A stretch of 64,000 nt of DNA from Dryas octopetala. Lineage: Eukaryota; Streptophyta; Magnoliopsida; Rosales; Rosaceae. The notes under the pieces were generated by a model, which saw only the letters and a program-made list of their open reading frames with translations, ran no database searches and was not told the DNA's origin. The DNA is taken from the NCBI GenBank assembly GCA_963921425.1, contig OY992838.1:15128001-15192000 (forward strand), read 5' to 3'. Made by a program: the position numbers and the translations under genes. Of this stretch, positions 22,705 through 33,993 are shown in pieces. Each line of letters opens with the position of its first letter. Within the stretch, counting starts at the first letter, position 1.

Positions 22705-24451
22705 TGATATCCAATGTGTTGTAGTAACCATTGATCAGAATTGTAACCTTTATTATTAATTTATTTTCCTTTTTAAAAAAGCAATAAGATTTTACAGAAG
22801 AACACTTTGTGTCTAGAGAGAATGATGATTTTCAAGAACTAAATACTTTCATTCAATGAATAATAATAAATCAATGTAGATATTTATACATAACGTTCTA
22901 AAAGAAACATTAGCTAGACAATAGGTGCATGTGACGATTCGTGTTAGTGGATCGTGTTTGTGTCCTGTCATTTTGTGTACATGCTATAGACAAGTCAACT
23001 CTAGCCTAACCTATTTAATTAATTGTGTCGAATTACTCGACACTAACCCAACCCATTAATTAATCATGTCATATTTTGGTTTAACCAACGTATTTTTTGA
23101 ACTAATAGCAAAAAAACTAAGTTCCCCTTATGTCTAAAGCAAACCTATCACTTGTACATTTCTCATAAAATTAGCCTATTCCAATTTATAATGACACAAA
23201 CTCCTTGATCGAGTTTGGCAACAACATTTCTATTCTTAAAAGGGGACAGCCTGCTTTAAGTTAAATGATAAAGTACTTAGCACCCAACTTTTTCTTCAAC
23301 AAATTTGGGAGAGAGGAGCCTGTGAAAGCAAAATCGTGACCAAAATTATCCCTAAGACTGCTATCAGAACCAACAGATATGGTTTATAGGTAGGTTGATT
23401 TTTTTTTTTTTTGGTCAGAAGGTGGTTGATTCATTTATTACATTTAGAACGCTAAAACATTACAACTGCATGACTGATGCTAGAATCTAGAGCAATCATG
23501 CGACAAATCTTAGCCATGCAAAATGCCTATTGCATCAGAAAAAGAAATAACAACGTTAAGAGAAGAAAAGGAAAAGAGAAAAACATATTCATGCACCATC
23601 TGAGTTTATGATACTCACTACATAGCCCATTCAGTAGTTAAAGATTCACTAACTGTCACCACGAAAAAGTAGGTCAATTTACATAGCAAAAGAATTAGAA
23701 CAGAATTCCAATATCTGATTACATGCACTCAAGGCTATACAATTAGCATAATTCAATTATTGCACTTCATATTGGGATTAGTCAAAACCAATCAAAGAAG
23801 GAAGCATTCCGATACAACAAACAACTGACTCATAAATGTGAAAAGACATGTTATACTAGCAGTGTCAACCTTCAGTATTAAATTACACTTCTCACATATA
23901 GTAAGGCCAAGATGGAAGGTACCTGGAATTCCACAGTTTTCACTCAGTTATCCTGCAATAAACAGAGCTACCTAAAGAGGTATTAATCATATCGCTCATC
24001 CTCATCCCTATCCCCAACCCAAGACTCCGGGATCCTGTTTAAAGAACTGTATTCAATGGCCAAACTTTTACAACCTAGTAAAATTATAGGCAAAAGAAAA
24101 ATATTAAGAAAAATATAATCTATTCGGTCCATTGCATCACATATTCCTGCCCAAAAACCTAATATTGAAGCCAACATTTACTTTAAGAAATAGAATCTGT
24201 CATTAAATAGATCAGAAAATCATCGGTCAGTCAAATTTCAAACTTTTTTGGCAAACATTTATCCTAGTGACTTGTAACATTCATTATTCAAGTATTAGAG
24301 CAACTAACAGTTAAGCCCGAAAGCGCTGCAGCTTTTGTATTGTAAAAGTTCCAACAGCCAGCATTCCCTTCATTTTTTCACTTCTCTCAGAATGCTCCTC
24401 TTTTTCTTCTGTCTATTGAAGCCCAATGTGCCTATGCAATAAACAATACAA
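22705..24451. other. Spacer downstream of the KCS gene
   Basis: AT-rich with A/T homopolymers. A possible polyadenylation signal AATAAG lies near 22783. No gene or clear transposon boundary recognised. Confidence 0.5.
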
Positions 24452-24580
24452 GGGTAGCGCTCACCCATCCCATTAAAAATCCCCATTTATGTTGAGGTGG
24501 GATTCAATCCCAAGTCCTTAGGCAATGCCAAAGGACTTTAGCAACTAAGCTAGCTGCCTAACTGTACCTCTCTCAGGGAG
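24452..24580 (-). mobile_element. tRNA-derived SINE
   Basis: On the minus strand the A-box TAGCTTAGTTG and, about 40 bases on, a B-box-like GATTGAATCC lie in pol III promoter order. They are followed by a short body (GGGTGAGCGCTACCC) and a T-rich tail. This is the layout of plant SINEs. The tail length and target duplication could not be fixed. Confidence 0.55.
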
Positions 24581-24802
24581 CTTTCATTTGTTTCCTAACA
24601 GCATAAACAACAATACACACCATATATTTTCCTTCACTAATACAACATAGAGGCAAGTAAATTGACAAAGGACAGCTTGAAAAGAATCCCTACAGTCATA
24701 TTAATGTTCAAATTTGGAAGCCAGTTCTTTGTTTACTTTTCTTTTTTATTGAAGAGAATGAAAGTAAAATGGCAGTGTTCAACAAGTATACTCAGGATGA
24801 TG

Positions 24803-26524
24803 CATCCTGTAAGAACATAATACCTCATCTGGTTGGTAGCCTTTGTTGTGCATGTCCTCCATGGTCTGATAAGCAAGCAACTATAGCTTCTCCTTGCAGA
24901 AATATTTTATGAAGATATGAAAGGTATTATAATCAGGAGTGATTTTTAATTCATCCATTTTTCTTGGCATTTCCTACACTATCCATTTCACCTGCTCTGC
25001 AATATACACAGATCATTGTATTCAACATAACCAAGTCATATCTGCCATGAGTTCCCTTAAAATCCTTAGCCAACTGCTTTGCATCTTCCAGAAGCCCACC
25101 TCGGCAGAAAGCTGAAATCATGATACTGTATGATTGAATAGCCATCTGCAAGTGGGAAAAAATCATAAATTTTCAGGACTGAACACAGAAACTTAGATTT
25201 CTGCATAGGAAGCAAAATTCTTCAGAAAAGACAAATTCAAGGGAAGTATCTCTCAAAGCTCCAAAAATATGTATACTGCTTGCAGACGTCACTTATTTTT
25301 ACAGAATAGGGATTCATGCACAAGTTTTCTGTTTCTATGTAAGAGCAAGTATTTTGCTAATATAATTTAAGAAGACCTTATTTAAATACAAAGATTTACT
25401 CTTCAAATTGTGAGTGGAAATTTATACGGGGAATAGAGGAAGAATAATATATGGCATCTTTAGCTTGTTCATAACTTATAAATACTTTTGAAGACACAAA
25501 AATGCATAATTCAGTTTGGCCTAAGTCATTTAGTGAATTGTGTGTCACAAGTAATAATACATCTATTCAAAATAACAGGAAAGCCTTCTTTGAGGATTTG
25601 TCAGATACCAGATTGGATGGATTTCTCCTTCATTTCATCAAAAACCAATTTAGCATCATGTATACGCCCAGCCTTAGCAAGGGCATCCATCAATAAACAG
25701 TATGGCATCTACAAATAGACTTAATTCGATGAGCTAAAAAAGAACATAACAAAACAATAATAATTTAAGAGACAACTAACAAAATGCAGTTACTGAAGCA
25801 TAAAACTTTGTACAAATTTTCCAAGAAAAAACACACATACAAAAGCCATAGGAGCATTGTCAAATTATGGTGGTCCAATATTTGACAAGCAAGCGTTGCA
25901 TTACTGTAAACCGAACAAAGATTACTTGGTAGTGTCACTAATTAAGAAAGCACAAGATGTTTGAAAGGTAAGATACAGAGAGATTTTTTGAAAAGGAGAC
26001 AAATTTTATTGAGATAAGATACAGAAAGATCATTGCAAAGAATACCACAATAGCATTTTAAAAGTTATTTTCGTAAATGACTGAAGGGAATAAAGTTATA
26101 GGCAATGAGACCAAAGTTAATACCATGCAAGCAACCAAACAAAGGTTTTAAAAGGGAACGGGAATCAAAGCCTTACAAATGGTTCTAAAAAAGATAAATA
26201 TTCATAGCATTGAAACATCAAAACTTTTTTTCGGCCTAAATTTCTTCTTGTCAGTTTCTTATTTAACTTATTACATGATCTCGTGAAGATTACATACTTT
26301 TGCGATTTCATAAGCTGCCCTATTTGGCTCTGAAGCACTCTTTAAAATCATACCAATGACAAGAAAGGTAAATCTTGGGTTTTTAAACTAATGATTCAGA
26401 GGTAAAGATCTTAGTGTACCTCATCTTTAGCATAGCCCAAAGCTTCCAGTTCAGCTAATAATTCTCTTGATTTTTCGAACAGCCCTCCTCTGACATAAAC
26501 CTTCAATAAAGTTGTCAAAATAAC
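24803..26524 (-). pseudogene. Pentatricopeptide repeat (PPR) protein pseudogene, multi-exon
   Basis: Three exon-like pieces with splice borders. 26524-26420 reads VILTTLLKVYVRGGLFEKSR then LLAELEALGYAKDE. 25712 down to about 25600 reads MPYCLLMDALAKAGRIHDAK then LVFDEMKEKSIQSG and a stop. 25147 down to about 24826 reads SYSIMISAFCRGGLLEDAKQ, then YDLVMLNTMICVYCRAGEMD. There a frame change occurs; in another frame MDELKITPDYNTFHIFIKYF follows and reaches a stop in CKEKL*. These are degenerate 35-residue PPR motifs of an organellar RNA-binding protein with many introns, perhaps of the At1g10910 kind (tentative). The frameshift and two stops make it non-functional. Confidence 0.75.
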
Positions 26525-26843
26525 CTGCAAGTGTTTGCAGCATGATCAGGAGGATACATTATCACTTAAGTGACGAAGCTGCATCAAAATTTGGCATAGA
26601 ATAAATAGGTTGACAAGATCAGGATATTAGTAGGTACAAGGCTGCCCATTGCATGTACTAATAAAATAAGCCGCACTTATGTTACCGTTTGTGAACCAGA
26701 TACTATAAAAGCATCTAAGCAAAATTTCAAGCACACTGATTGATTTCTCTTCAATGATAATTAGGCCTAAAACATAAGAAAAATTGTATCGACCAAAAGA
26801 ATGAACTGACAAACACTACTTCCGGAATGCAGGTATTGGGGAT

Positions 26844-27120
26844 CGTTAGAATATAAAATAATTGTTGGCCCACACATCTTAATAGTTTAAGCTATTGGGA
26901 ATGATAAACCAACAAACTTTATTATGGCATCAAACCAGAAGATACTGAGTTCAAATCACTGCAGTTGCAACCTCTTAATATAAGTTGAACTCCACATGTT
27001 GAGTTCTAGTGGTGGAGAGAGGCCAACATGTGAGGGAGAGTGTTAGAATATATGATAATTTTGGTCCACATCCTAATAGCCTAAACTTTTGGGATATTGG
27101 TAAACCAACAAAGTTTATCA
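26844..27120 (+). mobile_element. TRIM (miniature LTR retrotransposon), 277 bp
   Basis: Two direct repeats of about 80 bp (26844-26924 and 27041-27120, starting [C/T]GTTAGAATATA and ending TTTAT[T/C]A) act as LTRs. Directly after the first is TGGCATCAAACCAG, a degenerate form of the Met-tRNA primer site TGGTATCAGAGC. Directly before the second is a purine tract GTGAGGGAGAG. This is a complete TRIM. LTR divergence (about a fifth of positions) suggests an old insertion. Confidence 0.75.
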
Positions 27121-27487
27121 TTAATGTAAATTACCTTAATATAATACTTAAAAACTACATCAACATTAATTCCAGGATATGGTGTTTGCTCAAACCTAAT
27201 TCGGAAGTCTAGTTAATTAGATACACCACTTAAGGGAAAGAGGATCTGAACTTTAGAACATCCTTTCTAGAGGAGAGACGTGGGTACCAACTAGGCCAAC
27301 AATGCAAACCTATTTTGAAAATGTAGGCATTGACATCTTGTTTAAATAATTAATAAAACAAGAATAAAAAAGGATTCTCAGGGGAACTACTCTCTTTATC
27401 TTACTGACCAAAATATGTACAAGGTACAGTTTTGAAGCTTGGATATGCACGCGGTTCTTACCTCAAGAAGCAAAGACAGTAATTTTG
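27121..27487. other. Spacer between TRIM and LINE
   Basis: AT-rich, no gene. The open frame entering it from 27009 is read across the TRIM and is not coding. Confidence 0.5.
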
Positions 27488-28140
27488 ATTTTGATTTTTT
27501 TTTTTTTCTTAAAGAAACATACTTCTATTAATAGAAAATAAATGCACATCACAGTGGATAAGCTACCCACTATGGCAGAAGCTAAAAACTTGTAAACAGC
27601 AATTAAACAAAACAGCAGCAGAACATACCATCAAGAATCTAAGACACTACAGCCTTCCAATCCAGCATAATGATAGCAAAAGAAAAGTCTCTAAGCTCCG
27701 AAAAAACCGAAACCCATAGGGAACCCCAGAATCGGACTCTTTCCCACATAATTTCAATGGTCCCCAATAACACACCCCTCTTCTTCCCTCCAAAAAAATG
27801 ATACCTCTTGGACCAGCACTAGAGGCTTGGATTTCCCACTTCAGATCAGTCTCCTTAGAGAGTCGCGACCAAAAGGACGTTGCAACTGGACAATGCAAAA
27901 GCAAATGATCAGCACTCTCGGCTTCCTTCTTGCACATCACACAACAATGTGGAGAAAGACAAAACGAAGGTCTTCCTTTGAACCATATCACAAGTATTAA
28001 CTTTCCCATGAGCAATAATCCAAGCTAACATAACACCCTTACCTTTGAAGGTCTTCCTTCTAGCAAGTGGCTGAGAATTACCAAGCAACCTTGGCCTCTT
28101 GGCAGGAGGTTCGCTGCCCAAGAGCGCCAGAGCTAGAAGC
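27488..28140 (-). mobile_element. 5'-truncated LINE retrotransposon (3' end with zf-RVT domain)
   Basis: On the minus strand, frames with one shift between them read GKVNTCDMVQ and GRPSFCLSPHCCVMCKKEAE then SADHLLLHCPVATSFWSRLS. This is the zinc-binding region (CxxC...HxxxHC) at the end of plant LINE reverse transcriptases. A 3' untranslated part and a poly(A) tract (plus-strand T run at about 27493-27507) follow. The reverse transcriptase and endonuclease parts are absent, as expected from 5' truncation at insertion. Confidence 0.75.
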
Positions 28141-29002
28141 GGCAGCCATTAAGTGGAGAATTTCTAGAGTGTCCACCTCCTCCTATCCTGCCTAGATGGA
28201 ACAATAGTTGAAGATAACAAATGAAATCCCTGATTCTAATTTTGAAAGTATAATATATTTCCTGGGTAGCAGTTATAATTTTCGATGGAAATTTCGGTTC
28301 GGAGAAATTTTGGTCGGAAATTTTGACGAAAAATTTTTCAAAAATTTAGATTAAAATTTTGATTTCGACAAAATTAGACAAAAATGACGAAATTTTTAAA
28401 TGAAACTTGATGGTGCGCTGAAAACAAATACTGTTAAATAAAATTAGTATATTCTTTATACTTTATAATCTATACACTAAATTCTTTATATTTTATATAT
28501 CCTAATATTTTTTATATTTTATAATCTATACATCACTCTATACTATATATTCTTTAGGATATAGTATAAAATATTAAGGTTTAGGCCTTTTAAGATATTT
28601 TTAATTATTTTTTATATAAAAATATTTTAGAATTTAAGATTTAAAAACAACTAAATAAAATCTCAAAAGAGCCAAACGAAATCTCAAACCGTTAACCTTT
28701 TTTTTTTTCTTTTTGTTTTCCTTTCCATCTTTTTCTTTTTTTTTTCTTCCTTTTTCCTCCACCGTGACTCTCTCTTTTCTTTTTCTTTTTTTTTTCTTTT
28801 TTTTTTCTTTCCTTCCTTTTTCCTCCCTTGACTCTCTACTCTTCGCCTCTTCCAGACCTTTCCTTTTTCCTTCCTTTTTTCTCATAGCCTCTTCCAGACT
28901 TCCCTCTCATTTCTCTCTCCCATTCCCACTGTCATCTCTTCTCTCTCCTCCCTCTCCATCCCCCTCCCAAATCTCTTCCTCCTTCCCCGATCTCCCTTTC
29001 TT

Positions 29003-29080
<78 letters not shown>

Positions 29081-31845
29081 AATCACATATGACTCTCTCC
29101 TATCGGAGAAGAGATAGAGAAATCTAAGATGAAATATGCAACAGTGTGAGTGGGTAAGTCACAGTGAAATTTTCAAAATTTCACCAAATTTCGGCGAAAT
29201 TTGGAGAAATTTAATAAAAACGTGCTTGGAGTGTGTTTCAAATTTTCGAAATTTCGCTGAAATAATTATGAAAAATAGTAGATACATAATAAAATTTCAG
29301 CACCCCAAAAAAACGAAAATTTCGGCGATAAGAGTATTAATTAACAGGTATTGACATTATTTGTTATTAACCAAACACACCCAATGCCTCATTCTTACTT
29401 TGCAGGTCACATCCTACAAAAGCTCAACGACATATTCTTTTTTTGCGGGCCACATGCTTCAAACCCACTAGATCTCCATGCCACGTAATCACCAAAACAA
29501 ACACATATTCTCAACTAAAACTGAATTGACTAGTAGTTTCATTTTTTCAAGTGAAACTGCACTATAACTGACACTGTACTATAACTGAAATTGCACTGCA
29601 ATTCAAATTCAGAAATACTACTGTTTCCAAATTCTTACATAAAAAACTTAATGTTCAAAGCAAAAAAGCATCAAAATCACACTATAACTGAAACTGCACT
29701 GCAATTCAAATTCAGAAAATTGAAACTGGGAAATTAAATTTGGAACTGGAACTGTCAACTGGAACTGCAGGTGTAGGCAAATTTTCACCACGGAAAATCT
29801 ATGTTTCTTATACCAAAGCACAAAATGACAATAATACCTCATAGATTTCAGTTTAGTAAGCAACCAGATGAAATCCATTCTTCTTCATGTTGCTAAAACC
29901 AAAACAACTTAGAAAATATTCTAGAATTTAAACCACAGCAAACCAAACATCACTCCCTCTTCATCATCGGTGCACTAGCATACTTCATGCCTTCTAAAAT
30001 ATAAAAAGCAAAAAATGAACAAAATAAATATAAAAACAAAACATAGAAGCTAACTGAAACTGCACATGAACAAAAACACAAAATCAAAATGATACACAAA
30101 ATCTCATTCAATTTTAAAATCGTAACAAACAAAATTATATAGACATATCAAGCAAAACACAAATTTAACTATATGCATCGACCTGCAAACGATAGTAACA
30201 ATGAGCAGAGTTTAACAGCCAAGCCTTGAGTTTGAGCTATATGAAAACTCCTATTGTCCATAGGAATCCTATGGTTTCAGCCAAACTAGCAACTTATGTA
30301 TCTTTGGGAACCACACTCCTTTTATTCATACATGCTCAAGAGGCCAACAAAAAGTACTCAACAAACCTCTAGAGTCTAGACCATGTGGGTAATGAGCCTA
30401 TGACACATTGTCATTGTATGCACTCATTGTACCTGTAATATTTTCCCTTAAAGTTTTTCTTTTTTTTCTTCTGAAATGAGCTTTCATAGAAACTTGAAGG
30501 CAAAAAGAAGACTACAAAGAGAGGATGAGGGGGGATGGTACCCAGCCCTCTATTCATAAAATACATAACAAAGTAAAGAAAAGATAAAACAACCAAAACC
30601 GTAGCAAGCTTCAAAGGCCTAGACAGATAGGCGCATAACAGAAGTGAAACTTGCTATCCAAAAGAGATATGGTATTCCAAATTGCTTGACATTAGGCCTA
30701 ACCCTACCCAAAAAAAAAAACAATAAAAAAACATACAAAGTAACTGAAACTGCACAACACCAAAAACATCCAAATCGTTCATATATATATGGAACAAAAA
30801 AAATCAGCAAATCAAGTAGAGAAATCGATTTCTATTGCATGCAACTACAAATCAAGATCAATGCCAAAATCAAGTTTAGAACTGTAACTACAAATGATGA
30901 TATAAATAAAAAATTGATTCCAAAAAACCAAAATCAAGCAACTAGCTAGGTTCAAAATCAAGCATAGAAAACAACAAAAAAACTACCTGAAGCAGAGATC
31001 AATACAAATAAACAATATAAACTTCAATATGAAACACAATCAACAAGATCTCCAAAATTCCAAATTCCAAATCAAAGAAAAAATCAACATCAAAATCAAA
31101 ATCAAAACCCTAAATCTATAACATAATCAAAAGGCGAAGCAAACCTAGATATCGATCTCAAAAATTGAAAAGCAAAAATCAAAATCAAAGAAAAAAAAAA
31201 CATGACCTAAACAACAATTCAAAGCCAAACAAACCTCCAAAATAGCACTTGATCATGAACAAGAAGATCGAACCAAATCAAAACCCAAAATCTTCGAAGT
31301 CGAATTGAGAGAAGGGAGAGAAGAGAGAGAATTAAGGATGAGCAAAATGAAGCAAACGAAACTGTGAAAATGAAAAAAAAAATTCAAATTCAAATTAAAT
31401 TCCCAGAATAAAAAAATAAAGAAACTGCCACAAGGGCAAAAGCGTAAAACTAACATTCTAACCAACTCAGCTGGCAAGCGCATCACATGTTGCCTGAAGT
31501 AGAGTCACATGCTCAAGTACCTGATTCTTAATTAATAGACTAACCTAATTCTTACATTATATAAATAATGGTAGTAAAGGTTACAAACAATAACTAATAT
31601 ATATGTAGTCTATAGTAATTAATTCTTATAATAAAGTCTGTTGGTTCTTGTTAGCCACAAAGGTTGTCAATTTTCTGTAGAACTTTTGTGGTCACGCTCT
31701 TAGGTCGGGTGAACCGAGCAAAGAATCTGGTGATTTGGTGATGCTTACACCTACACAAATTTTCATGCAGAGACAGAGACATAGTGATCATTGAGGTTCT
31801 GTTTGACGACGAGACCCCTCCGACCTCGACGACTATTGAATGTCC
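28141..31845. repeat. Repeat-rich gene-free stretch with CT microsatellite
   Basis: 28260-28400 and 29160-29330 are rich in AAATTTCGG-type strings in both orientations. Between them lies a pyrimidine-only tract (28690-29080) that ends in a (CT)n run at about 29008-29076. 29540-29780 carries loose repeats of AACTGAAACTGCA, related in sequence to the minisatellite at 40.3 kb. The remainder to 31845 is A-rich with no frame I can support. Long open frames over the CT tract are composition artefacts. Confidence 0.5.
30445..30640 (-). mobile_element. Probable LINE 3'-end fragment
   Basis: The minus strand reads FMNRGLGTIPPHPLFVVFFL then PSSFYESSFQKKKK, ending in an A-rich tail. A stretch like this is common at the 3' ends of degenerate plant LINEs. 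It is short and lacks any catalytic domain, so the call is tentative. Confidence 0.4.
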
Positions 31846-32404
31846 CAGGGCCGGTCCAAGAAACTACGAGGCCCTAGGCGAAAATCAAAGTTGAGGCCTT
31901 TTGTATATATAAACAAAAAATATTAATAATAAAAAATTGTTCGACAAAAAGTTACCACCCAAACAATCTTTTTACTAATATCTTTAACAAATTTTTTGAT
32001 AAATAAAAAAAATTGAAAAAAAAAAACAAGAGCAAAAGAGAGAAAGAGAGAGAAGACATGGAAAGAGATAAGAGAGTGAGAGAGATGACAAGAAAAACTA
32101 GTGAAAAAAAGTTAGATGTTACTTTGATATAATAAGTCTTATTTTAAATAAAAGACTCATTTATAACAAAAAAGATTGGGCTGCTTTATTTTAAAAAGAG
32201 AGGCTCATCTATTTGAAGGAGGAGGAGTCCAAATATGGGCTTAAAAACAAGAAAATAAGTGAAGATTAAGTCCACACAAAAAAATAAATAAAGAAGACTT
32301 TTTATTTTTTAGTGGGCTTAAAAATTAGTAGACCAAAATGAGGCCCTATATTTGCCAGGGCCTTAGGTGGTCGCCCAGCCCGCCTGCCTTCCGGGCCGAC
32401 CCTG
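31846..32404. mobile_element. hAT-type non-autonomous transposon, 559 bp
   Basis: Ends CAGGGCCGGTCC and (inverted) CAGGGTCGGCCC are hAT-like terminal repeats. The 8-mers GAATGTCC (31838-31845) and GAATATCC (32405-32412) flank it with one difference, fitting the 8-bp target duplication of hAT elements. The interior is A-rich with a GAGA tract and no transposase. Confidence 0.85.
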
Positions 32405-33467
32405 GAATATCCGACTAAGTAGATTTGTTATTTTTGTCATTTTTTAAGAATTATTTGTTGGCTCATTAAATTTCTAATTGCATTGTCACACATGAGACTT
32501 TCTATCTGCCAGACTAATTCAGAGGTGTGATGGGTCAACCCCGGTTGGTTTGACTAATAAATTGACTACATTTGACCTTAGTTGACCAATGAGTCTAGAT
32601 CCTATAATTTAGCAAATTGATTAATTGTTAATAAAATTGGGCCTAATTTTAATAAATATTGGAATAGAAACACACCACCCAGCGAGCTAACCTGTTTGGT
32701 GAACACTCTGCTAGATACCTCTGTTTACTCGCCTTTTATCCAAGGGTAGATTTGTAAACTATTAAGCTTATGCTTTTCAATCGATATAGGGTTAAGGCGT
32801 CAGAGGTGCCAATCAAACGTATGTTGATTGGGAAGTACGTCGACTGCACGAGCTCAATTCCTCTAGGCCCGAAATTGAGGCGTGACATATGGTGTTAACA
32901 ACTTTCACACTAATCCTCACTTTTTCCAAATGATCGAAGTGTCCAACAATCTTTAAGATATAGTCCAAAGAGGGAATTCCTCGTTTAATTCGGTTCTTAC
33001 TTTTGTTTAAGCAAGTTGAAATAATAAAAGTTGTCAAATATGACAACTTCTTAGTTCCAAGCAATACTCATCAATTCATAAAACGTTACGCATACTTTCA
33101 ATAATCAAAACAAAATGTACATACCTCATTCATTTAAGTGCAATGATTTCTAATTAAATGAATATGAGAGAAACTTCCCTGCAACATGGATATGACTGAT
33201 TTGATATATTAATTCAATAATATGATGACACCTATGTTTTTATACTTCATCACATTTCTCCAATTTCAAGACATAATCTATCTTTTGGCCGGGATGCCAA
33301 GTCAGCTCATATCCCTGTTATAGGTAAGTTTTTGTCTATGAATAGATGCATTCCATCGTACAAAAATTCGATCACAACCATTTTTGATCATTTTGATACA
33401 TGCATGAACTTGAAATAAATAATTAAGAAGTTGTTCCATCATCGATCTATTTGCATGGAGTTTGAAC
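32405..33467. other. Intergenic DNA, no gene recognised
   Basis: Mixed AT-rich sequence. A minus-strand frame at 32813-33064 has no recognisable domain and is not called. Confidence 0.45.
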
Positions 33468-33803
33468 ACATGCATAGATACGTATATATATCATACATAT
33501 AGGAATTTTTATTTTTGGAGGCAGACACTACTGATCCCCTCCTGTTAGTAAATCTTATGGGTTTAATAGAAAAATAATATCTATGACAATCATATGCAAT
33601 GGAAGATAACATGAAAAATTTTCCAACACATGCATAGATACGTATATATCATACATATGTATCATACATATAGGATTTTTTTTTTTTTGGAGGCAAACAC
33701 TACTGACCCCCTCCCTGTTAGTAAATCTTATGGGTTTAATAGAAAAATAATATCTATGACAATCATATGCAACGGAAGATAAAATGAAAAATTTTCCATC
33801 AAC
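33468..33803. repeat. Tandem duplication of about 160-175 bp
   Basis: The unit from ACACATGCATAGATACGTAT through TAGTAAATCTTATGGGTTTA to ATGAAAAATTTTCC occurs at about 33468-33627 and again at 33628-33803. The copies differ by a short CATACATATGTAT insertion and a longer T run. Confidence 0.85.
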
Positions 33804-33993
33804 TAGACAAATCCATACCAATACTAGATAATAGAAATATATGGAATTTAATAAAATGAACTAAATCAATACATTCTTATTGAAATCCAGTCATTTATCT
33901 CAAAACCAATTGACAATAAAATGAGTAGCTTAAACCCTTATAAGCCACTATGCAAGGTTATAATATTTCATTGTGGGACAACACTTCACATTC

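Noticed and set aside
28634..29117. Frames on both strands over the CT tract (Lys/Arg/Glu-rich or Ser/Phe/Leu-rich)
   Set aside because: Pure composition effect of a pyrimidine tract and a (CT)n run.
31435..31520. tRNA-like sequence AGCTGAGTTGGTTAGAAT on the minus strand
   Set aside because: It has an A-box-like string but no B-box at the right distance and no cloverleaf; not a tRNA gene.
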